Part shown: positions 37,901 through 46,445 of the stretch, piece after piece
Layout: every line of letters starts with the position of its first letter
Numbering within the stretch: the first letter of the stretch is position 1
Source: Confluentibacter lentus
GTDB taxonomy: Bacteria > Bacteroidota > Bacteroidia > Flavobacteriales > Flavobacteriaceae
DNA length: 64,000 nucleotides
Assembly (NCBI RefSeq): GCF_002806995.1
Contig: NZ_NIHE01000002.1
Span: 62,001 to 126,000, forward strand
Reading direction: 5' to 3'
Position numbers and translations under genes: made by a program
The notes under the pieces: model-generated
Database searches by the model: none
Told to the model about the DNA's origin: nothing
The model's input: only the letters and a program-made list of their open reading frames with translations

Positions 37901-37993
37901 CAAATCATTGGTGTATGTTGCAGATTGCTGTGCTATAACCTGATAGCAAAAAATGAAAGCAATCAAGAGGGACATATGATTATTTTTTGTCAT
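34967..37993 (-). CDS. Secreted tetratricopeptide-repeat protein
   Basis: 1008 residues from the ATG at 37993 (a TTG lies two codons upstream), with signal peptide MSLLIAFIFCYQVIAQ. The whole body is TPR units with the pattern A..Y..A..F (for example YYHLGESYIKLGKKPEALNAF and AYTYFKLKNYPQASQHF), roughly 20 repeats. It is likely periplasmic or an outer-membrane-associated scaffold working with the downstream barrel. A TATCTTTG box stands 26 bp upstream. Very long TPR proteins of this kind are common in this family; no specific function is known to me. Confidence 0.88.
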   Translation of the reverse strand: MTKNNHMSLLIAFIFCYQVIAQQSATYTNDLVDFQKALTLYNNQQYLASQSLFSTVQKTAKEDVLKSDCAYYIANCAVRLNQQNADRLVEDFVEEYPTSTKRNTAFVDVADYYFVNGKFPHALKWYAKVDEDALSRKEKEKFNFNYGYSAFSAKQYKEAKQYLAKVENSQEYGSQAKYYIGFMAYEGNDYETANQYFDQVTDQERYKEKLSYYQADLNFRLGKFEEAIKLAKEQLAKGDESEVSELSKIIGESYFNLKDYAAALPYLKAYKGKNGKWNNIDFYQLGYAHYKQGDYENAISEFNKIVGGNDATAQNAYYHLGESYIKLGKKPEALNAFRNASQMTYDLKIQEDAWLNYAKISYEIGNPYQSAPQVLAEYLNKYPKTSYKEEIETLLIDSYITSKNYKEALRLLEGKNSFENKVALQKVAFYRGLEVYNEGNYLEAKSLFDRSLKEQRDNNYTARATFWKAETDYNLNNYNDALVGFKQFAQQSSASTTPENINIDYNLAYTYFKLKNYPQASQHFNQFINKRKDDKVRLNDAYLRLGDTYFVSSDYNDAAKAYDNAIKLNEIDSDYPFFQKAISTGYGGNDSKKISDLEQFISKYPTSKLRDDAMYELGNSYVKANQNDKAMAMYDRLASEYRMSSFVPKGLLRQGLVYYNGSNNEQALTKFKKVATDYAGTPEAVQAVSTARLIYIDMGRVDEYAAWAKTLDFVNVTDSDLDNATYEAAEKQYLDNNTDKAIKQFNGYLTQFPNGQHALQAHFYVAQMYYKQGLTENAAPHYKYVVETSQSEFTEEALARLSQHYLEAKNWNAAIPLLKRLEQDASLPQNVVFAQSNLMKAQYQLEKYTDAIAYAEKVLANSKIDNKIKSDAHVIIARSAIKMNDEARAKTAFAKVEEVATGETAAEALYYNAYFKNKEGKFEASNTAVQKLAKDFSGYKYYSAKGLVLMAKNFYALKDAFQATYILESVIQNFPEFTDVVSEAKAELTKIKAEESKTNSSVRTEEGN

Positions 37994-38019
37994 TGACAAT
38001 TCGTTTTTAATTTAAAAAT

Positions 38020-38027
38020 CAAAGATA
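38020..38027 (-). promoter_or_regulatory. Promoter -7 box of the TPR gene
   Basis: TATCTTTG on the minus strand, a perfect TAnnTTTG, ending 26 bp before the ATG at 37993. Confidence 0.6.
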
Positions 38028-38097
38028 ATTTAATATAAACCCTATAACGCAACAATTGGGATAGAATTATAAACCGACTTATTAAAAGTTGAAAAAA

Positions 38098-38204
38098 GAT
38101 GGGAGGCCGAAGACGAAAGACGGAAGATAGGAGACTGAAGAATTCAAAAAAAATGATGCTTAAATTCAACTTTTACCTTTTAACTTTTAACTTTCAACTT
38201 TTAA
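38098..38204. repeat. Two adjacent heptad arrays of different unit
   Basis: 38098-38146 reads GATGGGA, GGCCGAA, GACGAAA, GACGGAA, GATAGGA, GACTGAA, GAATTCA. After 16 bp, 38163-38204 reads AATTCAA, CTTTTAC, CTTTTAA, CTTTTAA, CTTTCAA, CTTTTAA. The second is the reverse complement of the obgE-leader repeat. They lie between the divergent TPR gene and ftsE. Confidence 0.9.
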
Positions 38205-38244
38205 ATAATACATTTACAACACGATTAAAAAATTCATTTATTTT

Positions 38245-38928
38245 ATGTCTAAACCTGTTCTGCAATTAAAAAACGCCTCTATTTATCAAGGCGATAGCTT
38301 GGTACTTTCTAATGTTAATGTTGAAGTTAATAAAGGTGATTTTGTTTATTTGATAGGCAAAACGGGCTCTGGAAAAAGTAGTTTTATGAAAACACTTTAT
38401 GGCGATTTAACATTAACTGAAGGCGAAGGACACATCGTTGAATACGATTTAAAAACCCTAAAGGAAGATGATATTCCTTTTTTAAGACGAAAACTTGGGG
38501 TTGTTTTTCAAGACTTTAAATTACTGACGGATAGAACCGTGAATGAAAATTTATTATTTGTTTTAAAAGCAACCGGTTGGAAAGATAAAACAGAAATGGA
38601 TGCGCGTGTAGAAGCTGTTTTAACAAAGGTTGACATGAAAACCAAAGGTTTTAAATATCCACATGAGCTTTCTGGTGGTGAACAACAACGCGTCGCCATT
38701 GCCAGAGCCTTACTTAATAACCCAGAGCTCATTTTAGCTGATGAACCTACAGGAAACCTTGATCCGCAAACCAGCATTGAGGTGATGGAAGTGTTGCAAG
38801 AAATAAACAAAAATGGCAACACCATACTGATGGCCACACACGATTATGCTTTGCTGTTAAAATATCCCAGTAAAACATTGAAGTGCGACGACAATCAGGT
38901 TTATGAGGTTGTGCAAAGGAAGGGTTGA
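38245..38928 (+). CDS. ftsE: FtsE-like cell-division ABC ATPase
   Basis: 227 residues. Walker A GKTGSGKS, signature LSGGEQQR, Walker B and following loop ILADEPTGNLDP, H-loop ATHD. The pattern ASIYQG...VNVEVNKGDFVYLIGKTGSGKSS and DFKLLTDRTVNENL fits FtsE, which with FtsX controls septal peptidoglycan hydrolases. ftsX is not adjacent. The next gene, a methyltransferase, begins 1 bp after the stop, so expression may be linked. Confidence 0.9.
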   Translation: MSKPVLQLKNASIYQGDSLVLSNVNVEVNKGDFVYLIGKTGSGKSSFMKTLYGDLTLTEGEGHIVEYDLKTLKEDDIPFLRRKLGVVFQDFKLLTDRTVNENLLFVLKATGWKDKTEMDARVEAVLTKVDMKTKGFKYPHELSGGEQQRVAIARALLNNPELILADEPTGNLDPQTSIEVMEVLQEINKNGNTILMATHDYALLLKYPSKTLKCDDNQVYEVVQRKG

Positions 38929-38929
38929 T

Positions 38930-39667
38930 ATGTACATTTTTATTAAAGAAACCATCAAAGCTTTAATTCCTAAAGATTTTTTATTTAAAAATGAGCAAAT
39001 TTTCCGTTTCCCGTATGCCATTTTCTTTATTGGGAACAACCATAAATGCAATATTTGCCAAAAAAAACTACGCTCATTTATTTTATTAAAAAACGATGAT
39101 TTACTATGCCCTTTTTGTGGAAGTTTATCAAGAAAGCGAAGACTTTGGCATTTACTAAACCATAATAATGTTTTAAATGGTAACCTTCTACATTTTTCGC
39201 CATCACGCAGTCTTTATAGAATTTTAAGAAAAAACAAAGCCATCACTTATTATAGTTCTGATTTTGAAAATGAGTTTTTAGCCGATTACAAGTTCGATAT
39301 TACCAATATAAATCAAGAAAGCGAAAAGTTTGATACCATTATTTGCTATCATATTTTGGAACATATTATTGATGACCACAAAGCTATATCTGAACTTTAT
39401 CGAGTTTTAAAACCTAAGGGATCTGTTTACATCCAAACTCCTTTTAAAGAAGGCGATATTTATGAAGATTATTCTATCATTGCCCCAGAAGAAAGAAAAA
39501 AGCATTTTGGGCAAGACAACCATGTTAGAATATACTCTATTGAAGGCTTGAAAAACAGGCTTATGAATAATGGTTTTAATGTTTCAGCAAAAACATTAAA
39601 CGAAACAGATGGTGATTCATATTATGGATTAAAATCTCCTGAAACCATTTTAATCGCTACAAAATAA
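38930..39667 (+). CDS. Zinc-ribbon plus SAM methyltransferase
   Basis: 245 residues from the ATG at 38930 (TGATATG with the ftsE stop). A zinc ribbon made of CNIC and CPFC (two Cys pairs about 30 residues apart) precedes a type-11 methyltransferase domain with DTIICYHILEHIIDDHKAISELYRVLKPKGSVYIQTPF. Motif I is weak (YYSSDFENEFLADYKFDITNI). Zinc-ribbon methyltransferases of this build are found in surface-glycan clusters and may modify a sugar. It opens the glycan region that follows. Confidence 0.85.
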   Translation: MYIFIKETIKALIPKDFLFKNEQIFRFPYAIFFIGNNHKCNICQKKLRSFILLKNDDLLCPFCGSLSRKRRLWHLLNHNNVLNGNLLHFSPSRSLYRILRKNKAITYYSSDFENEFLADYKFDITNINQESEKFDTIICYHILEHIIDDHKAISELYRVLKPKGSVYIQTPFKEGDIYEDYSIIAPEERKKHFGQDNHVRIYSIEGLKNRLMNNGFNVSAKTLNETDGDSYYGLKSPETILIATK

Positions 39668-39840
39668 TGCCTTCCATTTTAATCCCAAATTACAATTAAA
39701 TTAACAAAGGAAGATTCTAAAGTATTTAAGCATTATATAAATATAAAAGACTAAAACTAGTTAGAACTTTTTACCAAAGCTTTAATATTCTAAAAAAACT
39801 AATAGTCTTATTTTTAAACTCCAATTATACTTCTTTATCA

Positions 39841-39872
39841 TTGTACGACATGCATAGAATAGGGTATCTTTG
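39841..39872 (+). promoter_or_regulatory. Promoter of the GT2 gene at 39894
   Basis: TTG (preceded by A) at 39841-39843 and TATCTTTG at 39865-39872 are 21 bp apart, the usual Bacteroidota arrangement. The ATG follows 21 bp later. The box overlaps an upstream in-frame TTG, ruling that start out. Apart from this promoter I see nothing notable in 39668-39893. Confidence 0.65.
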
Positions 39873-39893
39873 TCAATTAAAAACCAAAAAACA

Positions 39894-40829
39894 ATGCCTT
39901 TTTTTTCTGTTATAATTCCGCTATACAACAAAGAAGCTTATATAGAAGAAACTATTAAAAGTGTTCTAAACCAGTCTTTTCAAGATTTTGAGGTTATCAT
40001 TGTTGATGATGGGAGCACGGATAGCAGCTATAAAATGGCGGTATCATTTAAATCTGAAAAAATCAAATTATTAAAACAAGATAATCAAGGGGTTTCAATA
40101 GCCAGGAATAAAGGAATCGATTATGCAACCTCTAAATATATAGCATTGCTTGATGCTGATGACTTATGGCACAAGAACCATCTTATTGAGCTAAAAAAAC
40201 AGATTGATTTATTTACTGATGCTGGTTTGTTTTGCAACAACTACGAAATTTTTTATAGAAAAAATTTTAGCAGAAATGCACAATTTAATTTTGATTATAA
40301 TAAAGATTGTTTGATAATAGAAGACTTTTTTAAAGCTAGTATTATAAATTCTGTGGCTTGGACTTCTGCTGTTGCTTTTTCAAAAGAAAAATTTAAATAT
40401 TTAGGAGAATTTAACCCAGCTTTAAAAACCGCTCAAGATTTAGACTTATGGATTCGGTTTGCTCTTAATTACAAAGTATGTTTTAACCCAACTATTACTA
40501 TGTCTTATAGATTATTTATTGACAACAGCTTATCCAAAAATGAACTAAATACTATTCGCTATGATTTTATTAATAATTATTCAAAAGAAGAAAAGCTTAA
40601 CCCTTCCTTAAAAATTTATTTAGATGTGAATCGATATGCCGTTGCGTTAAGAAGTAAAATATATGGCCCAGAATGGGTTTATAAAAAACTTGAAAAAGAG
40701 ATTAAAAAATCTAATTTGAATAAAAAGCAAAGATTCATTTTAAAATCTCCTGTCTTTTTATTGAAATTCATGAAATGGTTCCATAAGTTTTCAATTAAGA
40801 GAGGTATCTACCTAACTTCTTATCGTTAA
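39894..40829 (+). CDS. Glycosyltransferase family 2
   Basis: 311 residues from the ATG at 39894. The GT-A start is SVIIPLYNKEAYIEETIKSVLNQS with VDDGSTDSS and the metal motif DADD in ALLDADDLWHKNH. The start codon is followed by T8 in codons 2-4, a possible slippage tract. It is convergent with the GT4 gene and overlaps it by 4 bp, so it is transcribed apart from the minus-strand cluster. Confidence 0.92.
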   Translation: MPFFSVIIPLYNKEAYIEETIKSVLNQSFQDFEVIIVDDGSTDSSYKMAVSFKSEKIKLLKQDNQGVSIARNKGIDYATSKYIALLDADDLWHKNHLIELKKQIDLFTDAGLFCNNYEIFYRKNFSRNAQFNFDYNKDCLIIEDFFKASIINSVAWTSAVAFSKEKFKYLGEFNPALKTAQDLDLWIRFALNYKVCFNPTITMSYRLFIDNSLSKNELNTIRYDFINNYSKEEKLNPSLKIYLDVNRYAVALRSKIYGPEWVYKKLEKEIKKSNLNKKQRFILKSPVFLLKFMKWFHKFSIKRGIYLTSYR

Positions 40830-41923
40830 AACTTTGAAAAATAAGTTTTCCATTCATTTGAGATTTCGTTTAAAGAAAATTTGTTTATACTTTTTACTGT
40901 ATTATGTTTACAATTAATATATCTGTCAGTTTCTTCAATAAATCCATTCATTTCTTCTGCTAATGCTACTTTATCATAATTCTTAACTAAGAATCCATTA
41001 TAACCATTTATTATAATTTCTTTCGGACCCGCTTTGCAATCAACCGATATAACTGGAACCCCTAACGATAATGATTCAGGTATTACCATGGCAAACCCTT
41101 CTGATCGGCTTGTTAAAACTAAAAACTTGGCTTGTTTTACATACGGAAATGGATTTTTAGAAAATGCTTTAAAAACCACATCATTTTGCAAATGCAATTC
41201 ATTTGAGTAGGATTGAATTAAATCTAAATCTGGACCGTCACCAAGAATGAGCAATTTAATATGCCTGTCTCTAAGTCTTGAAATGTTATAAGCATCTAAA
41301 AGAAGTTTTAGGTTTTTTGATTTATCATGTATTCTACCATAAAAAATAATATAATCCCCAATGTTTAGGTTACTTATTTCTTCATTTGATTGTTTTATAA
41401 TCTCATCAAAATCAAACGCATTATAAATTGTAGTTATTTTGTTTAGGTTGTATAGATTTTTAAATTTATCAGCTCCAATTTTAGAGACACATACCATGGC
41501 TTTGTTTCGATACAAAAAAGTGTTTAGCCATTTGTATTTTGTAAATGCTAAAGATTCTTCAAACGAATGAATTACATAAATAGTGGGGAGATTATAAATA
41601 AATTTTGTGATAATGAATTCTCGATATACTTGATTTCTTGGTCTGTTATCTACAATAAAATCAAATTTATTTCTGTTAAGAAATTTTTTAAATGCTAAGA
41701 GTCGTTTGATTCTACCCAAAGATGAGTCACTTTCATTTTTTAACGCCCCTAAATCAAAATGTGATCCTTCATAATGATAAGCAACACCAGAGTTAACAGT
41801 GACCACATAAACATCAAACCCCAATTTATGAAAAATTATGGATTGTGTTGCAGAAGCCCTTTCTGCTCCACCATAATCTAGAGAGGTACAAACTATACAA
41901 ATTTTTTTTTTAAAAGTTTCCAA
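40826..41923 (-). CDS. Glycosyltransferase family 4
   Basis: 365 residues, GT-B fold. N-terminal CIVCTSLDYGGAERA and C-terminal LTSRSEGFAMVIPESLSLGVPVISVDCKAGPKEII are the GT4 signature (E-x7-E in SEGFAMVIPES). An A10 run (complement of 41902-41911) lies in codons 4-8. It ends the minus-strand series flippase, flippase, phosphoethanolamine transferase, GT4, with only 2 bp from the previous gene's stop, so it belongs to that operon. Confidence 0.92.
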   Translation of the reverse strand: METFKKKICIVCTSLDYGGAERASATQSIIFHKLGFDVYVVTVNSGVAYHYEGSHFDLGALKNESDSSLGRIKRLLAFKKFLNRNKFDFIVDNRPRNQVYREFIITKFIYNLPTIYVIHSFEESLAFTKYKWLNTFLYRNKAMVCVSKIGADKFKNLYNLNKITTIYNAFDFDEIIKQSNEEISNLNIGDYIIFYGRIHDKSKNLKLLLDAYNISRLRDRHIKLLILGDGPDLDLIQSYSNELHLQNDVVFKAFSKNPFPYVKQAKFLVLTSRSEGFAMVIPESLSLGVPVISVDCKAGPKEIIINGYNGFLVKNYDKVALAEEMNGFIEETDRYINCKHNTVKSINKFSLNEISNEWKTYFSKF

Positions 41924-41925
41924 TT

Positions 41926-43542
41926 CTATTGATTTTCATTCAAGTAAAAGGAAGCATCAAAATCTATATTGTTTTTTATGATTCTTTTTCTTTGTTTAAA
42001 ATGTTCATTGAATATGCTTCGAGTAGAATCAATTTCGTTACTCGTTACATTACACAAATCTGCAATTGAATGTATCACATCATCTGTCATATACTTTTTA
42101 TTTAGATTTAAAGCAATTTGATTTTTCAATTTATAACTCTCAGACATCCATAGGAACATAGGTATTTCGTACATACTTTTTGTTACCATTTGATCTATGG
42201 TTTGTCCAAAAAAATCAATATCATCATAAACTTCCTGCCCATGATCCGAAAAATATAGAACAAAACTATCCGTGTTTTGTCTTCTAGCAGTTTTTATAAC
42301 CTCATTTAAAATACTATCCGTATATCGGATGGCATTGTCGTAAGCATTTATGGTTTTATAAACATCATCCCTATCAAATTTTGTAATAGGAATATCTTTA
42401 AAATAATCAAATTCCGGTGGATAACGCTTTTCATAATAAAAATGCTCACCAATCATGTGTAAAAAAACGACTTTCTTATTTCCTTTCTCTTGAGCTATTT
42501 TATTCAACTCAGGAAGTAATACTTCATCATAAGGCGTATTTTCACTAGTATGCTTAATATTTAAAAAAATAGATTTTCTTGCTCCTTTTGCAATTTGAGT
42601 AACTTGGGTATCTGACACACCAACTGGTCTTTGGTTTGATATCCAATAAGTTTTAAAACCTACTTGATTTAATAATTGAATTATTGAACCTTGATACTTC
42701 CCTTCTGGATTTTCTACATTTCCCAAGGTAAGTCCTTTTGTTAATGACCCAATTGTGTAAGCATGTGGACTAATCACATCATTTAAAATTATAAGTTCAT
42801 CTTTTATGCTATTCAGTAAAGGAGTTGTTTTTCTATAATAATTATATAATTGGAAATGTACTTTACTTGCAGATTCCCCTATTACAATAATATAGAGTTC
42901 TTTATTGTCCTTTGACTTAATGTGCTTTATACCAGTGAAATCTCCTAGTTGATTGCCATTACCATAAATGTTTAACTTATTTGTTTCCTGAAAATAAGTA
43001 ATAGGTGTTTTTATAGCTAAATAAGGCACATTATAAACAATAAGATTTGTGATTTTTAAAAAAACCAATATCAAAAAAATTAAAAGATATTTTAATTTAT
43101 GTCCTCTTTTTGTAATGCTTTGACATGGACTTTTACTAATAAATTTTAAACCATAAACTATAATAAATACTGCTAAAATAATTAAGAATAATACAGTTTT
43201 TGTAAAGTATGAAGCTAAGAACTCTTTTGTTTCAATACTATTTGTTTCCAAAATTACAAATATGGCCGAAGCACTAAAAATGCTTTCAAAATGATAATAA
43301 TAAAAAGTTTCAAAAAAGAGACATAAGTTAAAAATTATAAATCCCATTTTTAAAAAGAACTTTTTAAACCATAGGCTATTAATTAAAAATGAGAGTGTTA
43401 TTATTAAATAGGCAAACAGAACATTTTCAATAAGATTATAAACTCTTTCAATTGTTATGGCTTTTAAAAAAAGTTCAAATAAGAAAAAGATAATTATAGG
43501 AAGTAAAAAAACTAAAGATGTATTTACATTTTTTTTGTCCAT
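41926..43542 (-). CDS. Phosphoethanolamine transferase (EptA/sulfatase family)
   Basis: 538 residues: five membrane helices in about 1-175, then a periplasmic alkaline-phosphatase-fold domain. VIGESA (Glu223) and YYRKTTP, with Thr239 as probable nucleophile, match the metal and acceptor site of EptA-type enzymes; FSDHGQEVYDD supplies the late Asp and His ligands. The family moves phosphoethanolamine from phosphatidylethanolamine to lipid A or core sugars. In this cluster its target is probably LPS or another surface glycan. Such changes can lower the effect of cationic peptides; that is family knowledge, not shown here. Confidence 0.9.
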   Translation of the reverse strand: MDKKNVNTSLVFLLPIIIFFLFELFLKAITIERVYNLIENVLFAYLIITLSFLINSLWFKKFFLKMGFIIFNLCLFFETFYYYHFESIFSASAIFVILETNSIETKEFLASYFTKTVLFLIILAVFIIVYGLKFISKSPCQSITKRGHKLKYLLIFLILVFLKITNLIVYNVPYLAIKTPITYFQETNKLNIYGNGNQLGDFTGIKHIKSKDNKELYIIVIGESASKVHFQLYNYYRKTTPLLNSIKDELIILNDVISPHAYTIGSLTKGLTLGNVENPEGKYQGSIIQLLNQVGFKTYWISNQRPVGVSDTQVTQIAKGARKSIFLNIKHTSENTPYDEVLLPELNKIAQEKGNKKVVFLHMIGEHFYYEKRYPPEFDYFKDIPITKFDRDDVYKTINAYDNAIRYTDSILNEVIKTARRQNTDSFVLYFSDHGQEVYDDIDFFGQTIDQMVTKSMYEIPMFLWMSESYKLKNQIALNLNKKYMTDDVIHSIADLCNVTSNEIDSTRSIFNEHFKQRKRIIKNNIDFDASFYLNENQ

Positions 43543-43563
43543 ATTTAAAGATAAGGTATTAAG

Positions 43564-44847
43564 CTAACTTTGCGCTTTTACTGTAAATAATTTTTTTCTG
43601 AACACTATAATAAGTAAAATAAAGTATGTAAAGTATGAAACAAAATAGGCAAAAGCCCCACCAACTAATCCATAACTTCTCAACAACAGAATGGTTGAAA
43701 CATACATCACTAAAGCTAAAAACATATCAGTAAAAATATAGCCTTTAATATCCCTAGTAGCATAAAAATTTGCGGCCAAAACAATACCAGAAATCCTGAA
43801 TAAATCGCCAATTGTATACCATTTAAACAAAACTGTAGTAGGCAAAAAATCTTTAGAGTAGAACAATTGCATGATAAAGTCTTTTAAAACAAATACAAAA
43901 AACAATCCAATGACAAATAAGGGTAAAATGGATTTATAAAAATGCAAAACAATGTTTTTAAAATCACTATCAGATTTGGATAATTGTGGCAAAACCGAAA
44001 GCATAACCAATGAAGAAGCAAATAGTAAATAATTTTCTGAGATTCTTTTCATGGCCTCCCAAAATCCGGCTGCATCTTTACCTAACAAATCAATTATTTC
44101 GCTTCTGATTAATATAGAAATAAAAGGGAAAAGCATCAGCGAAAAAATAGTCATAAGGGTATAACCCATTAATTTTCTAACATAATTATTTGAAAATATC
44201 CCCAAACTAAACGTTCCAAATGAAAAAGCATTTGGTTTAAACATAAAAATAGAAATTAATTGAAGCACATATACAAGGCTAATTCCCAAAAGAGCACCAA
44301 CAGTATTATAAAAACAAGTTAGAATCACCAATATAATCATATTAAGTATGTATAGTGAAATGTTTATTTTAACAATATGGTTTACATAACCAAGCCCATT
44401 AAGAAATGATAAATAAAATACACTAAACACACTTATAGGCATTAAAAAAGCTAAAATTTTAATTACCAAACTGAAGTCGTCATTTGGAAATAAATTCACA
44501 TTTATGAAATTAGAGAAAAGAAATAAAAAAAAAGCCATTAAAATACTAGCGAGCAATCCAATTAAATTGACTGTATTTATAAATACTTTTGATTCGTTAG
44601 GTTTCGACTTTAATTCCGAAGCATATCTAATAATACCTCTTTGAAGACCTAATGATGACATATTTGTAGTCATATTAAAAAATTCTTTGTAGATACCAAC
44701 GATTGCCAATCCTGGGGGTCCTAAAAAAAAAGCAAGCGCTTTTGAAGATATAATACTTGCTATAATTTTTATAGTAATTGAAAAAGAATTAAAAAGCCCT
44801 AACTTGATTAAGTTATTATTTAATATGTGATTAAAAATCTTATTCAA
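43564..44847 (-). CDS. O-antigen translocase (Wzx-like), second of a tandem pair
   Basis: 427 residues, about 12 membrane segments. GPPGLAIVGIYKEFFNMTTNMSSLGLQRGIIRY at the N-terminus and DAAGFWEAMKRISENY in the middle match the WzxE-like O-antigen flippase family. It parallels the next gene segment by segment, so the two are paralogs. It precedes the phosphoethanolamine transferase by 21 bp. A T9 run occurs in codons for GPP-preceding Phe residues near residue 40. Confidence 0.9.
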   Translation of the reverse strand: MNKIFNHILNNNLIKLGLFNSFSITIKIIASIISSKALAFFLGPPGLAIVGIYKEFFNMTTNMSSLGLQRGIIRYASELKSKPNESKVFINTVNLIGLLASILMAFFLFLFSNFINVNLFPNDDFSLVIKILAFLMPISVFSVFYLSFLNGLGYVNHIVKINISLYILNMIILVILTCFYNTVGALLGISLVYVLQLISIFMFKPNAFSFGTFSLGIFSNNYVRKLMGYTLMTIFSLMLFPFISILIRSEIIDLLGKDAAGFWEAMKRISENYLLFASSLVMLSVLPQLSKSDSDFKNIVLHFYKSILPLFVIGLFFVFVLKDFIMQLFYSKDFLPTTVLFKWYTIGDLFRISGIVLAANFYATRDIKGYIFTDMFLALVMYVSTILLLRSYGLVGGAFAYFVSYFTYFILLIIVFRKKLFTVKAQS

Positions 44848-44877
44848 ATTTTTTTAATAGACTTTTTAGTTGTTTAC

Positions 44878-46179
44878 TTAATCCTCTTTATTTGAATCCA
44901 CCCCAAAAATAGAGCTTCCAAATATCAATAAAATAATGGCATAATATATTAAATAACTAACAAAATGACCAATAACGGCTCCTTTAACACCATATATATC
45001 AACAAAATAAATACTTAAAAGATAAAGCACTAGCAAAAAGAAAATCTCGGTTACTACATAATGCCAAAACATCTTTTTTGCTAAAAATTGATATACAATA
45101 ACCATAGATAAAACCTTTAAAAGATCGCCTAACAATTGCCATAAAAACAAATTCTCTACGGGTTCAAATTCTTTTGAAAATATAAATACCACGATGTATG
45201 ATCTTAGTAAATAAATAACAAACAACCCTATAATAAATGAAGGCATTACTATTTTATAAAAACTCAACACTTCTTTCCTGAATTCCTTTATGCTATCAAT
45301 CTCAGAAAACCTAGGTAGTATGTATACGGCCATTAATGAGGTTACTAGCATTAAATAATACTTAGAAATACGTGTCATAGCCTCCCAAAAGCCTGCATCT
45401 TTATAGCCAACGTTTTCAATAATATAAGACCGAATTACCAATGTAACAATCGGAAGAATAACTGCTGAAAATAACGCCATCACCGAATAAGGCCCCATTT
45501 TCTTTAAAAAATCCCAACTAACTTGCTTTACTTGTATTAATGGCGCCAAGCTTCTCCTATTGATTATACCTACCAAAGTGATTAAAAATATAATGGATTC
45601 TGCTATGACTACAGATATTAAAGCACCATCTATCTTATTCTGATAAATTAAAAGAACAGCTATCGAAACTCCTAAAATCTGCCCAATGATATTTATAATG
45701 ATAAGGATTTTATATTTTGAAAATCCATTCATTATGGAAAACGAAAACATATTCAATGAATAAAATGGAAGTACAATAGCAAAAATTTTAATAATGTAAG
45801 CATAATTGTTGTAGGTCGGGAAAATGATATCATTGATTAAGCCCGCTTTAAAATAACAAAAAAAGGATATTAGAATTGTGGAAATAAATCCAAAGTAAAA
45901 AACGGTTGAAAGTGTTTTGCTAAGATTCTGCAAATCTTCTTTAAATCTTGAAACGTACTTAACAATACCGTTATAAAAACCAAGGGTTGCTAAAGACTGT
46001 GCTGACCCTACAAAATTTCGCAAGTTGCCTATTGAAGCCAAGCCTTCCGCTCCAATAAAAACAGCAATTGCTTTTGATGTTAACATGCCAGTAACTATTC
46101 TAGTAATTACTGAAGCTGCTTTTAATGAAGTAATCTTTATTAAAACATTATTATTTATATAATCTATTAATTTTTTCAA
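44878..46179 (-). CDS. O-antigen translocase (Wzx-like), first of a tandem pair
   Basis: 433 residues, about 12 membrane segments, with FIGAEGLASIGNLRNFVGSAQSLATLGFYNGIVKY and YKDAGFWEAMTRISKYY. The same signatures as its neighbour at 43564 show a tandem duplication, now well diverged. It is the first gene of the minus-strand glycan operon. The presence of two flippases suggests two lipid-linked substrates or a heteromeric transporter. Confidence 0.9.
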   Translation of the reverse strand: MKKLIDYINNNVLIKITSLKAASVITRIVTGMLTSKAIAVFIGAEGLASIGNLRNFVGSAQSLATLGFYNGIVKYVSRFKEDLQNLSKTLSTVFYFGFISTILISFFCYFKAGLINDIIFPTYNNYAYIIKIFAIVLPFYSLNMFSFSIMNGFSKYKILIIINIIGQILGVSIAVLLIYQNKIDGALISVVIAESIIFLITLVGIINRRSLAPLIQVKQVSWDFLKKMGPYSVMALFSAVILPIVTLVIRSYIIENVGYKDAGFWEAMTRISKYYLMLVTSLMAVYILPRFSEIDSIKEFRKEVLSFYKIVMPSFIIGLFVIYLLRSYIVVFIFSKEFEPVENLFLWQLLGDLLKVLSMVIVYQFLAKKMFWHYVVTEIFFLLVLYLLSIYFVDIYGVKGAVIGHFVSYLIYYAIILLIFGSSIFGVDSNKED

Positions 46180-46338
46180 TTAATAACAATTTACTTTTGG
46201 TTGATGATTTTTGTTTTTCTAATGCTAAACAAAAAACAATAAGTTTAGATTAAAATATTTAAGAGAAATCAAATATACAAAAAGCTATATTGGTAATAAT
46301 ATATGGACTTAGATATTAGTTGAGGAAATACCATTAAA

Positions 46339-46374
46339 AAAAATAGTAAACACCCAAAGATGTTTACTATTTTT
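46339..46374 (-). terminator. Terminator after typA
   Basis: A perfect 14-bp stem AAAAATAGTAAACA / TGTTTACTATTTTT with an 8-base loop. The A- and T-rich ends make it usable in both directions. It lies 70 bp past the typA stop. Confidence 0.85.
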
Positions 46375-46445
46375 ATACTTAATGATTAAAACGATGGAAG
46401 GGTTAAAACAATTAATCCATTATACCATTTCAATTTCAATAATTT

